A DNA stretch of 64,000 nt from Aminobacterium sp. MB27-C1 (GCF_030908405.1 NZ_CP133089.1:310001-374000); one strand, 5' to 3'. Shown: positions 34,835 through 43,926, numbered from the stretch's first letter. Numbers and translations: made by a program. Notes: generated by a model not told the origin, from the letters alone.

Positions 34835-35763
34835 TGCAGTGGAGACATCGGCATCTTATCTCGCTGGAGGATTGGACCAGAGAAGAGCTCGAGTTTTTCC
34901 TTGAACAGGCAGATTATATGGAAGAACTCATGAATCGTCCTATTAAAAAAGTTCCGGCGTTGCGTGGAAAACTGATTGTCAATTTCTTTTTTGAAAACTC
35001 GACGCGAACACGCGTATCTTTTGAACTTGCAGAAAAGATGCTTTCGGCTGATGTTGTCAATTGGTCGGCCTCTGGTTCAAGTGTCAGTAAAGGCGAGACT
35101 ATGAGAGATACAGCCTGGACTCTTGAAGCTATGGGAGCAGATGCTGTAGTTATGCGCCATTCGGCAGTAGGAGCAGCAGATTATCTGGCACGCAAACTTC
35201 ATAGGGCATCTGTCTTTAATGCAGGAGACGGAACAAATGGACATCCAACTCAGGCCCTTCTCGATCTCCACGCTGCCAGACAGCATCTTGGAAAATTGGA
35301 AGGCAGGAAAATGGCTATAGTTGGGGATGTGCTTCATAGCCGAGTTGCGCGAAGCGACATTCAGGCTTTCCGCAAAATGGGAGTTGAAGTTGTTCTTGCA
35401 GGACCAAGAACGTTAATGCCCCTGTGCCATGAAGAGCTCGGTGTTGCCTACGAGGCTGATCCGAAAAAAGCCGTATCAGGGTCTGATATGGTTTACCTCC
35501 TTAGAATACAAAAAGAACGCCAGGAAGAAGGGTTGATTCCTTCCATTGACGAATACCACAGACGATATGGAGCGACAGAAAAACTTATGGATTTAGCAAA
35601 ACCTGATGCTATAGTAATGCATCCTGGCCCCATAAACAGAGAAGTTGAAATTGCTTCTTCCGTTGCTGATGGAGAGAAGAGCATTATTTTGAAACAGGTA
35701 CGAAGCGGTGTGGCTGTTCGAATGGCCTTGCTTTACCTTTGCCTGGGAGGTGTACGCAATTGA
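34834..35763 (+). CDS. pyrB: Aspartate carbamoyltransferase catalytic subunit
   Basis: 309 residues. It condenses aspartate with carbamoyl phosphate, the second step of UMP synthesis. The carbamoyl-phosphate motif ENSTRTRVSFE and the HPGPINREVE segment are present, along with GDVLHSRVARSD. No regulatory chain (pyrI) is seen in the operon. The ATG at 34834 overlaps the pyrR stop. Carbamoyl-phosphate synthase (carA, carB) is not in this window. The stop codon overlaps the start of pyrC by four bases. Confidence 0.97.
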   Translation: MQWRHRHLISLEDWTREELEFFLEQADYMEELMNRPIKKVPALRGKLIVNFFFENSTRTRVSFELAEKMLSADVVNWSASGSSVSKGETMRDTAWTLEAMGADAVVMRHSAVGAADYLARKLHRASVFNAGDGTNGHPTQALLDLHAARQHLGKLEGRKMAIVGDVLHSRVARSDIQAFRKMGVEVVLAGPRTLMPLCHEELGVAYEADPKKAVSGSDMVYLLRIQKERQEEGLIPSIDEYHRRYGATEKLMDLAKPDAIVMHPGPINREVEIASSVADGEKSIILKQVRSGVAVRMALLYLCLGGVRN

Positions 35764-37076
35764 TTCTGTTTAAAAATGCCCGGATTTTCGATGGGAAAGA
35801 ATTGCGAGAAGAGGTCTCCGATGTTTTAGTAGCGGGGAAAAAGATAGAAAAAATAGCAGAGACTATAGATGTAACTGATGATATGAAGGTTATTGACCTG
35901 GAGGGGAAAGTTCTTGCTCCAGGATTCATAGATTTACATGTACATTTTAGAGATCCAGGCTTCGAGTGGCGAGAAGATATAGAAAGCGGTTCTAAAGCCG
36001 CAGCAGCTGGAGGCTATACGACTGTTGTTACCATGCCTAATACTGATCCTGTAATTGATATTCCATCCCTTGTAGAATATATTGCTGAAAAGGGTCGTCG
36101 TGCCGGAGGCGCGAGAGTCTTGCCAGGAGCGTGTATAAGCCACAAGAGAAAAGGTGAGTATTTGGCAGAGCTAGGATTGCTTCGTGAGGCAGGAGCCGTT
36201 CTTTTCACAGACGATGGGGCTCCTGTCAAAACATCCAAACTTTTACGAACCGCCCTTCTCTATAGCCAGGATGTTGGTGCTATTATTATGGAGCATCCGG
36301 AAGAAGCTTCCTTAACGGAAAAAGGCCAGGTTAACGAAGGTAGAATCTCTGCCCTGAGCGGCCTAAAAGGATTTCCTCATTCTGCCGAATATATCGATAT
36401 TGAACGGGGAATAGCTCTGTGCCGAGAAACAGGCGCTCCCATTCACTTCACTCATGTAAGTACGGCTCTTGCCTTTAAAGCTATCGCAGCGGCTAAAAAG
36501 GAAGGATTGCCTGTTACATGCGATGTTACACCTCATCATCTTTCTCTTGATGAAAACAACGTAATTGTCAGCCGATACCATGCTGTGTATAAAGTCAATC
36601 CTCCTCTTCGTAGTCGGGAAGACGTGAAAGCCGCTTGGGCTGCCATAGCTGATGGAACTATTGACGCTATTGTTACCGACCATGCTCCCTGGCACGAAAA
36701 TGAGAAAGATCTTCCTTTTCAGGAAGCTCCTTTTGGCATAGCATCTCTTGAATGTTCAGTTGCCGTTGTTCTTGATACATGGTTGAAAATGGGGCAGCCA
36801 GTTTCTTTAGCAAGGGTTCTTGAACTCTTTACTTCTGGGCCGGCAGCCATACTTCCAGAAGAATGGCAAAAACTTGGACATATAGCAGAAGGTTTAATTG
36901 CAGATTTGACTGTTATCGATCTTGATGAATCGAAAGTTGTAGATGTTTCTACATGGAAAAGTAAAGCACGGATGACTCCATGGAATGGAGAAGTTTTAAC
37001 AGGCTGGCCAGTTATGACCATTCTTGAGGGAAAAATTTTTGACAAAGGAGAAGATAATGGATCGAATAGATCATAA
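35760..37076 (+). CDS. pyrC: Dihydroorotase
   Basis: 438 residues, class I dihydroorotase. It cyclises carbamoyl aspartate to dihydroorotate. Zinc motifs are visible: HVHFRDPGFEWRED near residue 60, then LEHP-like IIMEHPEEASLTEKG, HFTHVSTALAFKAIAAAKKE, and VTDHAPWHENEKD. The start is a TTG at 35760, overlapping the pyrB stop by four bases, with GGGAGG nine bases upstream. The C-terminus overlaps pyrK by 20 bases. The class I type and the metal ligands make assignment safe. Confidence 0.96.
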   Translation: MILFKNARIFDGKELREEVSDVLVAGKKIEKIAETIDVTDDMKVIDLEGKVLAPGFIDLHVHFRDPGFEWREDIESGSKAAAAGGYTTVVTMPNTDPVIDIPSLVEYIAEKGRRAGGARVLPGACISHKRKGEYLAELGLLREAGAVLFTDDGAPVKTSKLLRTALLYSQDVGAIIMEHPEEASLTEKGQVNEGRISALSGLKGFPHSAEYIDIERGIALCRETGAPIHFTHVSTALAFKAIAAAKKEGLPVTCDVTPHHLSLDENNVIVSRYHAVYKVNPPLRSREDVKAAWAAIADGTIDAIVTDHAPWHENEKDLPFQEAPFGIASLECSVAVVLDTWLKMGQPVSLARVLELFTSGPAAILPEEWQKLGHIAEGLIADLTVIDLDESKVVDVSTWKSKARMTPWNGEVLTGWPVMTILEGKIFDKGEDNGSNRS

Positions 37077-37830
37077 TGCAACGGTTTTAAAAGTCAGTTC
37101 TGTAAGTTCCGAAGTTGCAGAAGTGGTTTTTCACTGTTCTTCCGTGGCTTCTTCAGCGAAACCAGGGCAGTTTGTCATGGTTCGTTTGCCAGGAATTCTC
37201 GATCCCTTATTAGGCCGTCCTTTTGCAATAGCCGCTACTGAAGCTGATACGATTACGGTACTCTTTCAGATAGTGGGAAAATTTACGAATCTTCTAGCTA
37301 CTCTTCCTCCAGGAACAAAAGCGACATTGCGAGGGCCAATAGGGAATGGATATCTAGAGAAGCCTTCAGGAAAGAAGATTCTTTTTGTAGCTGGTACATT
37401 AGGAGCTGCACCTCTCCTTTTTGCACTGCAGTGTTTTCCTGAACTTAAAAGCCATGAGTTTGTACTTGGAATTCCCGGCGAAGGCTGGGAGGGATTTGCA
37501 AGGTATGTAAAGGAAAAGACCTCTAATCTGAAAGTATGTTCCGATGATGGAACAATAGGTCTCAAAGGAAATGTCCTTGTCGCTTTGCCAGATAGACTCG
37601 AAAGAGATCAAGAAATATGGACATGTGGTCCATTTCCCATGTTGAAAGCCATTGCACAAAAATATAACGACCAGGGCGATCAGGTTAGAGTAAGCCTTGA
37701 TATGAAGATGGCTTGTGGCATTGGGGGATGTTTAGGGTGTGTAATTACCACTGCAAAGGGACCTAAACGAGTATGTGTAGATGGTCCGTTTTTCTTGGCG
37801 GGGGAGGTTGACTGGAATGACGTGGAATAG
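37057..37830 (+). CDS. pyrK: Dihydroorotate dehydrogenase electron-transfer subunit
   Basis: 257 residues. It binds FAD and a [2Fe-2S] cluster, and passes electrons from dihydroorotate dehydrogenase B (PyrD) to NAD+. The FAD/NAD half shows GQFVMVRLPGILDPLLGRPFAI, and the cluster cysteines are in CGIGGCLGCVITTAKGPKRVC followed by DGPFF. The ATG at 37057 follows AAAGGAG. The gene overlaps pyrC and pyrD, so translational coupling is likely. The pairing of pyrK with pyrD fixes the enzyme as the class 1B heterotetramer that uses NAD+. Confidence 0.96.
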   Translation: MDRIDHNATVLKVSSVSSEVAEVVFHCSSVASSAKPGQFVMVRLPGILDPLLGRPFAIAATEADTITVLFQIVGKFTNLLATLPPGTKATLRGPIGNGYLEKPSGKKILFVAGTLGAAPLLFALQCFPELKSHEFVLGIPGEGWEGFARYVKEKTSNLKVCSDDGTIGLKGNVLVALPDRLERDQEIWTCGPFPMLKAIAQKYNDQGDQVRVSLDMKMACGIGGCLGCVITTAKGPKRVCVDGPFFLAGEVDWNDVE

Positions 37831-38752
37831 ATTAGCAGATACTCTGGCCGGCATAAATATAGAAACTCCAATCATTATTGCCTCAGGTGTCTGGCCGTAT
37901 GACCCCCCTCTCTGGAGTCGTAAAAATCTCGATGGTGTGGGAGCTCTTTGCACAAAAGCTGTAAGTTATGAAGCCCGTCGTGGCAATAAAGGAATGCGGG
38001 TATGGGAAACATCGTGCGGTATGCTCAATAGCATAGGTCTTCAAAATACTGGAGTTTCTTCTTTCCTGAATGATTCTCTTCCCATGATTCACGAAGGCGG
38101 TATGCCTTTTTTAGTCAACGTCGTTATGGAAAATATAGAGGATACGCAAAAAACGTTATTAGCTCTTGCTGAAAGAAGTGACATTGTAAAGGGTGTGGAA
38201 TTAAATATCTCGTGTCCTAATGTGGATGGCGATGGTATGGCTTGGGGCGTCCATCCTGAAAGTACTGCCGAAGCAGTAGCTGCAGCCAGATCGGTCTGGC
38301 CGGGTTCGCTGTTTGTTAAACTTACGCCTCAGGCTCACGATCCACAAAAAGTAGCGAGAGCTGCTGAAGATGCAGGGGCAGATGCCCTTGTCGTAGCGAA
38401 TACGTGGCTTGGAATGGCTATAGATATTAATCGGCGGCAACCTGTCTTTAACAGAACCTTCGCCGGTTTTTCCGGGCCGGCTGTTTTTCCTCTTGCGCTG
38501 CGCTTGGTTTGGCAGGTTTGTGAAGCCGTTTCCATTCCTGTTATTGGGTGTGGTGGTGTTACTACGTGGCAAGACGCTTTATCTATGGTTCTTGCAGGAG
38601 CGAGCGCTGTAGAACTTGGAACGGCAATGTTCGTTCACTCTGATATCCCGTCCCTTATATGTAAAGGGCTGAATACCTATTTAATTGAACATGAGGTCAA
38701 ACATCTTCGTGACCTTAAGGGGCAAGCCCGCGCTCAGAAAGGAGTTTTTTAG
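37817..38752 (+). CDS. pyrD: Dihydroorotate dehydrogenase, class 1B catalytic subunit
   Basis: 311 residues. FMN enzyme that oxidises dihydroorotate to orotate. The catalytic cysteine of class 1B is in LNISCPNVDGDGMAWG, and substrate and FMN contacts are in CGMLNSIGLQNTG and KLTPQAHDPQKVARAAED. The PIIGCGGVTTWQDALSMVLAGASA region, of class 1 type, is present. The ATG at 37817 overlaps pyrK by 14 bases, nine bases after GAGG. It works with PyrK, whose presence next door confirms the class. No feature suggests the quinone-dependent class 2 enzyme. Confidence 0.97.
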   Translation: MTWNRLADTLAGINIETPIIIASGVWPYDPPLWSRKNLDGVGALCTKAVSYEARRGNKGMRVWETSCGMLNSIGLQNTGVSSFLNDSLPMIHEGGMPFLVNVVMENIEDTQKTLLALAERSDIVKGVELNISCPNVDGDGMAWGVHPESTAEAVAAARSVWPGSLFVKLTPQAHDPQKVARAAEDAGADALVVANTWLGMAIDINRRQPVFNRTFAGFSGPAVFPLALRLVWQVCEAVSIPVIGCGGVTTWQDALSMVLAGASAVELGTAMFVHSDIPSLICKGLNTYLIEHEVKHLRDLKGQARAQKGVF

Positions 38753-39475
38753 ATGATAAACGAAGCCCAAAACAAGTTGATACTTGCTTTGGATGTAGAG
38801 AACCTAACTGAATGCCGTCAACTGCTTTCCGAGTTACAGGGAGAGCTAAAACACGTTAAAATCGGTCACCAGCTCTATGCAAAAGGCGGAATTCCTTTTT
38901 TAAAAGAGATAATGACTATGGACTATAAGGTCTTTCTCGACTTGAAACTTCATGATATCCCTAATACTGTTCGTATGGCTGTTGAAGCTTTAGCCGGAGA
39001 GGGAATATGGGCTTTGACTCTTCATGGTGCAGGTGGCAGAGCTATGCTGGAAGATGCTAAGGCTGGTAGAGACAAGGTCGGCGGTGAAATGAATCTTTTG
39101 GGAGTTACAGTTTTGACAAGTATGAATAACGAACTTTGGGAGGAAGTTACCCCTGGTTGCGCGATGTCTGATGCTCTGAAGGCCCGAGCTACAGTTTGCG
39201 CTGATGCAGAGATTGATGGCCTCGTCTGTTCTCCCCTTGACTTGCCCATCATAAATGAAACGAAAGGCAAAAATTTAATAAAAGTTGTTCCTGGCATTCG
39301 TCCTTCAGCAGGAGGGGATGATCAGGCTCGTACTGCAAATCCTAAAGGAGCCATTATGGCTGGGGCTGATTTTCTTGTTGTTGGCCGCCCAATTTTAAAA
39401 GCTCCTGATCGTTTGGCGGCGCTGCATACTATTGTGAATGAAATAAAGGAGGGGTTGCAATGGAAAGAGGATTAG
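38753..39475 (+). CDS. pyrF: Orotidine-5'-phosphate decarboxylase
   Basis: 240 residues. It decarboxylates OMP to UMP, the last step of the pathway. The catalytic Lys/Asp array is in DLKLHDIPNTV, and the phosphate loop GIRPSAGGDDQARTANP and VVGRPI are visible. The start is an ATG at 38753, directly after the pyrD stop, with AGAAAGGAG upstream inside pyrD. It overlaps pyrE by 16 bases. Confidence 0.97.
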   Translation: MINEAQNKLILALDVENLTECRQLLSELQGELKHVKIGHQLYAKGGIPFLKEIMTMDYKVFLDLKLHDIPNTVRMAVEALAGEGIWALTLHGAGGRAMLEDAKAGRDKVGGEMNLLGVTVLTSMNNELWEEVTPGCAMSDALKARATVCADAEIDGLVCSPLDLPIINETKGKNLIKVVPGIRPSAGGDDQARTANPKGAIMAGADFLVVGRPILKAPDRLAALHTIVNEIKEGLQWKED

Positions 39476-40038
39476 TAGAAGAACGAATTCAAGAGATGAT
39501 GAGAGATAGTGGAGCTCTTCTAGAAGGACATTTTCTCCTGACTTCAGGGTTACATAGTGCCAACTATATGCAATGCGCTCTCCTTTTACGTTTTCCTGCC
39601 TATGCAGCTTTTGCAGGTAAAGAGATAGCCCGATTGGTGGAAAAATTTCAGCCGACAGTAGTAATTTCACCAGCTATTGGAGGACTCATTATTGGTCATG
39701 AAGTGGCCAGGGCATTGGATGTTCCCTTCCTTTTCTGTGAGAGGGAAGAGGGGAAAATGAGCCTGAGGCGCTTTCCTTTTCCTGAAAAGGCAAAAGTGGT
39801 TGTCGTAGAAGATGTTATAACAACAGGTGGATCAGTGAAAGAAGTTGGAGAACTTATGGAGGAACACGGATCTCAATGGGTAGCAACAGCTTGTATTGTT
39901 GATAGAAGTGGTGGAAAACATATTCTTCCCCATGAACCTCTCTCTCTTTGGAATGTTTCTTTTCCTGTATATAGACCAGACGAATGTCCTATGTGTGCTA
40001 AAGAGATTCCTTTTAAGAAACCTGGGAGTCGGAAATAG
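39460..40038 (+). CDS. pyrE: Orotate phosphoribosyltransferase
   Basis: 192 residues. It joins orotate with PRPP to give OMP. The PRPP-binding motif is VVVVEDVITTGGSVKEV, with FCEREEGKMSLRR ahead of it and a C-terminal CPMC pair (DECPMCAKEIPF). It starts at ATG 39460 behind AAAGGAGG, inside the end of pyrF. It is the last gene of the operon; a hairpin terminator follows at 40061. The C-terminal CxxC is an uncommon addition that could bind metal. Confidence 0.96.
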   Translation: MERGLVEERIQEMMRDSGALLEGHFLLTSGLHSANYMQCALLLRFPAYAAFAGKEIARLVEKFQPTVVISPAIGGLIIGHEVARALDVPFLFCEREEGKMSLRRFPFPEKAKVVVVEDVITTGGSVKEVGELMEEHGSQWVATACIVDRSGGKHILPHEPLSLWNVSFPVYRPDECPMCAKEIPFKKPGSRK

Positions 40039-40060
40039 AAAGATACCAGTTTGTTTGTTC

Positions 40061-40084
40061 AGCCCCTATAAAAGGGGCTTTTTC
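40061..40084 (+). terminator. Terminator of the pyr operon
   Basis: AGCCCCT, ATAAA, AGGGGCT forms a short strong stem followed by TTTTTC and a long T run. Confidence 0.9.
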
Positions 40085-40140
40085 TTTTTTTTGATACTCG
40101 TTACAATAAAAAAATATTGAGTCAAAGGAAGATGTCAGTA

Positions 40141-40515
40141 ATGAAAAAAAAGGTACTCATTATTTTGGTTTGTTTTGTAGGCATTTTTTTGTCGTTCATG
40201 TACTTTGTAGAGAAGAAGGAAGAAACTCTTTCTTTGTCTTCCGGCCCTGCTGGATCTGAGATACTGATGTCTCGTGTAGATAAAGCTCTAACCTTAGCGG
40301 ATATAGTCATATCAGCGGGGGAATCTAACTTGAGTTCTCTTGATGATGAAGCTCGCCAAGATGTACAATCAATAATTAAGGAAGTGCAAAAAAAACGTCA
40401 GGAGCTTTTAGATGTGCGCATAAAAATATCTCCAGATTCCAACAATGAAATACTTCAAAAATTAGAGGAAAAGGTAGGTGCTCTTGAAACAGAACTGGAA
40501 CCGCTTGTTCGTTGA
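40141..40515 (+). CDS. Hypothetical membrane-anchored protein, 124 residues
   Basis: I do not recognise it. It begins MKKKVLIILVCFVGIFLSFMYF, a single hydrophobic segment (signal anchor), followed by a periplasmic or cytosolic helical part with a short coiled coil (VQKKRQELLDVRIKI, KLEEKVGALETELEPL). AAAGGAAG lies nine bases before the chosen ATG, and an alternative ATG at 40132 is three codons upstream. The stop overlaps the next frame by a few bases, so it is probably co-transcribed with the 149-residue gene. No cysteine or catalytic motif is seen. Confidence 0.7.
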   Translation: MKKKVLIILVCFVGIFLSFMYFVEKKEETLSLSSGPAGSEILMSRVDKALTLADIVISAGESNLSSLDDEARQDVQSIIKEVQKKRQELLDVRIKISPDSNNEILQKLEEKVGALETELEPLVR

Positions 40516-40538
40516 CTTTTGAAAAGGAGGTATTGGAT

Positions 40539-40988
40539 TTGGAGCAAAAAATACTTGAAATTGCTCAAAGGACAAATGCAGTTTTGAAACAATATATGGC
40601 TATTCAAAATGAGCTCTTTAAACCTTCCCTTCGGAAAATGATCCGCCTTCCAGGAATTTATAAACCCATTGATTATTCCGGCAACTGTCAAAAACTTGAA
40701 GAAATCATATCTGAACTTGAGTGTATTAAAACATCTATACGGGATATTTCTCCAGACAATAAAACTGAAGATGGAAATTTTCTTATTCTTCAAAGAGCAT
40801 ATATAACAGGAATGCTTAAAGCTGTTGTCTGTGTCAAAGAGATTGCTGAAAAGCTTTATCAAAGAAGTACTGGTCATAAGGATTACACCCAGAAAGATTA
40901 CAAGGAAGATATTGAAGTTTTTAAAAAGGCAGAACTTGAGTTTTTAGAAATAGGGTTGAAATTGAATGAAATGATTTATAAAAAATAG
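40539..40988 (+). CDS. Hypothetical helical protein, 149 residues
   Basis: I do not recognise it. A TTG at 40539 is the likely start, eight bases after AAGGAGG; a TTG at 40512, overlapping the previous stop, would add nine residues. It is wholly helical by eye with no membrane span, and carries LEQKILEIAQRTNAVLKQYM and a conserved-looking NCQKLEEIISELECIKTS segment. Three cysteines occur (NCQ, ECI, VCVK). It is the second gene of the pair with the anchored protein, and the next gene downstream is the GntR regulator with its own promoter. Confidence 0.7.
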   Translation: MEQKILEIAQRTNAVLKQYMAIQNELFKPSLRKMIRLPGIYKPIDYSGNCQKLEEIISELECIKTSIRDISPDNKTEDGNFLILQRAYITGMLKAVVCVKEIAEKLYQRSTGHKDYTQKDYKEDIEVFKKAELEFLEIGLKLNEMIYKK

Positions 40989-41036
40989 TTTAATGCATTC
41001 CAATTTTAAGTATATTGTATATTTCTAAGTTTTGTC

Positions 41037-41065
41037 TTGACACGAAATTAGCTTCTCTATATCCT
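41037..41065 (+). promoter_or_regulatory. Promoter of the GntR-type regulator gene
   Basis: TTGACA is a perfect -35 box, 17 bases before TATCCT. The candidate start region (about 41072) overlaps GTGTACAG and TTGTATGCAA, motifs resembling those ahead of the E1 alpha gene, which suggests autorepression. Confidence 0.7.
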
Positions 41066-41130
41066 TTTAGGTGTACAGGTTGTATATAACTTGTATGCAA
41101 GCTTTTTAAAACCATTGAGGGGGAAATCTC

Positions 41131-41760
41131 ATGGTAAGGATGAAAAAAAAGGATATAGCGTATGAAGAAATAAAAAAGTTGATTCTCGATAAAGAGTATA
41201 TGAAGTCCTATGATATTTCTGAAAACTCCCTTGCTGAAAAATTGAACATGAGTCGTACTCCTATCAGAGAAGCGTTACAACGCCTTCAGATGGAAGGTTT
41301 CATAGAAATTTTCCCTAACAGGGGCATTGTATTGCGAGATGTGACTCTTCTTGAAGCTAACGAAATATTTGATTTGCGTATGGCCATAGAAGAATTTGTC
41401 ATAAAAAATGTTTTTCCTCTTTTAACAGATGAACATTTCAAGGAAATTGATCGAAATTTGTCATATCAGAAACTGGCAATGGAAAAAGACGACGTGGCAG
41501 AATATCTTAACTATGATCGTGATTTCCATGATTACTTCTTACATGTTTATTCCAACTCACTTATTATTTCTACCTCAAAACGAGTGCAAGATCGGTTTTT
41601 TTCTGTAGGTGTAAATGTTTTAAAAGGTCCAGGAACAGTTGAACGCTCATTTCGCCAACATTGCGATATTGTAGATGCCCTTCGCAAAAATGATCCGGTA
41701 ATGGCGGCAGAAGCAATGCATTTACATATGCTTACAGGTAAAAAAAATTTGATGTCATAA
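41131..41760 (+). CDS. GntR-family (FCD/FadR subfamily) transcriptional regulator
   Basis: 209 residues. The winged helix is in YEEIKKLILDKEYM to SRTPIREALQRLQMEGF, followed by the helical FCD effector domain (EIFDLRMAIEEFV, with conserved DRDFHDYFLHVYSNS and REQ-like HCDIVDALRKND metal-site histidines). Such regulators respond to small carboxylic or amino-acid metabolites. The ATG at 41131 follows GAGGGGG. It lies just upstream of the dehydrogenase/TRAP operon and is the obvious candidate to control it. TGTAC-type palindromes occur both before this gene and before the operon. Confidence 0.93.
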   Translation: MVRMKKKDIAYEEIKKLILDKEYMKSYDISENSLAEKLNMSRTPIREALQRLQMEGFIEIFPNRGIVLRDVTLLEANEIFDLRMAIEEFVIKNVFPLLTDEHFKEIDRNLSYQKLAMEKDDVAEYLNYDRDFHDYFLHVYSNSLIISTSKRVQDRFFSVGVNVLKGPGTVERSFRQHCDIVDALRKNDPVMAAEAMHLHMLTGKKNLMS

Positions 41761-41807
41761 CCTCCTTATCTTTAGTTCCTTTATTTTTTACTGAAGCTCA
41801 CACTCTC

Positions 41808-41848
41808 TTTGTACAAATATAAGGTATACATTTCAAGATATGTACATA
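41808..41848. promoter_or_regulatory. Paired TGTAC palindromes, candidate GntR operators
   Basis: TTTGTACAAA (41808-41817) and TATGTACATA (41839-41848) are perfect ten-base palindromes with centres 31 bases apart. Between them lies GTATAC. They precede the E1 alpha gene and a TATAAT (41883) and resemble the sequence before the GntR gene. Function is inferred. Confidence 0.5.
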
Positions 41849-41924
41849 AAAAACAAAAGACAGTATGTTTTTACTAAATTAATATAATCAGTTTAATTTG
41901 TAAAAGTTAAGAGGAGGGTTCCGT

Positions 41925-42929
41925 ATGTGTGCAAAAGCGGTTCGGAGAGAACCTACTATTCCCATCGGTGACTTTGACAAAGAGACCCTTCATTTTTTCT
42001 TCGAAACGATGGTAAAAATCCGTCACTTTGAGGAAAAAGTTGAAGAGTTCTTTTTTGCAGGAGAGATACCAGGTTTTGTACATTTGTATATCGGAGAAGA
42101 GGCCGTTGCTACTGGGGTTATGGCTAATCTTAGAAAAACGGATTACATTCAAAGCACCCATAGAGGCCATGGACATACAATAGCCAAAGGTGCCGACCTG
42201 AATCGAATGATGGCTGAGATTTTTGGTAAAAAAACAGGTTATTGCAAAGGTAAGGGCGGTTCTATGCATATTGCAGATTTCAGTGTGGGTATGCTTGGCG
42301 CAAATGGCATTGTAGGTGGCGGTTTTACTCTTGCGACAGGTGCAGCTTTAGCTCAAAAAATGCAAAAAACAGATGGTGTTTCAGTTGTCTTTTTTGGAGA
42401 TGGAGCATCGAACCGGGGGACATTCCACGAAGCAGCCAATATGGCGGCAGTCTGGAAGCTCCCGGTTCTTTTTGTCTGTGAAAATAACCAATGGGCCTCG
42501 ACAACACCTTATAGAACGACTACTTCAGTTGAAGATATTGCTGATCGTGCACAAGGATACGATATGCCTGGAATTATTGTTGATGGCAACGATGTCTTTG
42601 CTGTATATGAAGCAGCTAAAGAACTTATAGAAAGAGCCCGCAAAGGAGAGGGGCCTGCCTTGCTTGAAGCAAAAACTTATCGCATCAAAGGTCACTTTGT
42701 TGGGGATCCTGAAAAGTATAGAACCAAAGAAGAGGTTCAGAAAGTTTTTGATGAAACAGATCCCATCCCTTGTTTTAAGGGAAAAGCAATTAAAGCTGGA
42801 GTCATGTCCGAAGAAGATTTTATTTCTCTTGAAGAAGCTGTTAAACAGGCAATCGAGGAAGCAGTTGATTTTGCTCGAAAATCCCCAGAGCCAGATGCTT
42901 CTGAACTTTTCGAAGATCTATATGTATAA
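41925..42929 (+). CDS. 2-Oxoacid/acetoin dehydrogenase E1 component, alpha subunit
   Basis: 334 residues. It is a thiamine-diphosphate enzyme subunit that starts decarboxylation of a 2-oxo acid or acetoin. The TPP motif runs GDGASNRGTFHEAANMAAV to CENNQWA (GDG...NN). The activity-loop region TYRIKGHFVGDPEKYR carries the conserved histidine and arginine. The start is ATG 41925 behind AGAGGAGGG. It is the first gene of the operon E1 alpha, E1 beta, PPC, TRAP P-Q-M, E2, E3. AcoA-like and pyruvate-type enzymes are equally possible. Confidence 0.92.
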   Translation: MCAKAVRREPTIPIGDFDKETLHFFFETMVKIRHFEEKVEEFFFAGEIPGFVHLYIGEEAVATGVMANLRKTDYIQSTHRGHGHTIAKGADLNRMMAEIFGKKTGYCKGKGGSMHIADFSVGMLGANGIVGGGFTLATGAALAQKMQKTDGVSVVFFGDGASNRGTFHEAANMAAVWKLPVLFVCENNQWASTTPYRTTTSVEDIADRAQGYDMPGIIVDGNDVFAVYEAAKELIERARKGEGPALLEAKTYRIKGHFVGDPEKYRTKEEVQKVFDETDPIPCFKGKAIKAGVMSEEDFISLEEAVKQAIEEAVDFARKSPEPDASELFEDLYV

Positions 42930-42943
42930 GGCGGTGGATGACA

Positions 42944-43915
42944 ATGAAAAACATTAGTTTTTCTCAAGCAACTTTGGAAGCTATGGATGAGGAAATGACC
43001 CGCGATGAAACCGTCTTTGTCATGGGCGAAGATATTGTCAGACAAGGGGGTATTTTTGGTCAGTTTAAAGGACTCCCTGCCAAGTTCGGTGCGGATCGTG
43101 TAAGAGATACTCCCATAACCGAAACAGCCATTGTTGGTGCTGCTGTAGGAGCCGCTCTTGCCGGCATGAGACCGATAGCAGACATGCACTTTGCAGACTT
43201 TATTGGCGTGTGTATGGATGAGGTCTTTAATCAGATGGCCAAGGTTCACTATATGTTTGGCGGCCAAAAGACCCTTCCAATGGTTCTTCGTGCACCAGAC
43301 GGCTTAATAAACCAGGCGGCAGCTCAGCATTCGCAGAGTGTTGAGGCGTGGTTTCAGCATATTCCCGGACTAAAGGTTGTTATTCCATCTAATCCAGCTG
43401 ACGCCAAGGGACTTTTGAAGTCTGCCATACGTGATGATAATCCTGTTATTTATTTTGAGCATAAGGCTCTTTTCAGTATGAAAGGAGACGTTCCTGAAGA
43501 GGAATATTTTACTCCTATCGGGAAAGCTAAAGTTGTAAAAGAGGGGACCGATGTGACTCTCGTTTCATATTCCTTAACAATGAATCTGGCTATTCAAGCG
43601 GCTTCGAAACTTGAGAAGGAAGGAATAAGCGTAGAGTTGATTGATCTTAGAACTATTTCACCTATAGATAAAGATACCATTTTGAATTCAGTAGCAAAAA
43701 CCAGTCGTCTTGCCATAGCTCATGAGGCTGTAAAGCAGGGAGGAGTAGGGGGAGAAATTGCAGCTATTGTCGCGGAGGAAGGTATTGATTATCTTGATGC
43801 TCCAATAGTTCGTATTGGTGCTCCCTTTACGCCAATTGCTTTTGCTCGTCCATTGGAACAGGCTTACCGAATTACAGCAGACAAAATATGCGAAGCTGTT
43901 AAGAGAATGATGTAA
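42944..43915 (+). CDS. 2-Oxoacid/acetoin dehydrogenase E1 component, beta subunit
   Basis: 323 residues. It pairs with the alpha subunit to form the TPP-dependent E1 heterotetramer. It carries ETAIVGAAVGAALAGMRPI, and in the catalytic core MVLRAPDGLINQAAAQHSQS, then ARFGPE-like AIVRIGAPFTPI-type segments near the C-terminus. The ATG at 42944 is preferred, six bases after GGTGG; an ATG two codons earlier is too close. It lies 14 bases after the alpha gene and 11 before the PPC gene, so they are translationally close. Confidence 0.93.
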   Translation: MKNISFSQATLEAMDEEMTRDETVFVMGEDIVRQGGIFGQFKGLPAKFGADRVRDTPITETAIVGAAVGAALAGMRPIADMHFADFIGVCMDEVFNQMAKVHYMFGGQKTLPMVLRAPDGLINQAAAQHSQSVEAWFQHIPGLKVVIPSNPADAKGLLKSAIRDDNPVIYFEHKALFSMKGDVPEEEYFTPIGKAKVVKEGTDVTLVSYSLTMNLAIQAASKLEKEGISVELIDLRTISPIDKDTILNSVAKTSRLAIAHEAVKQGGVGGEIAAIVAEEGIDYLDAPIVRIGAPFTPIAFARPLEQAYRITADKICEAVKRMM

Positions 43916-43926
43916 GGAGAAGTATT

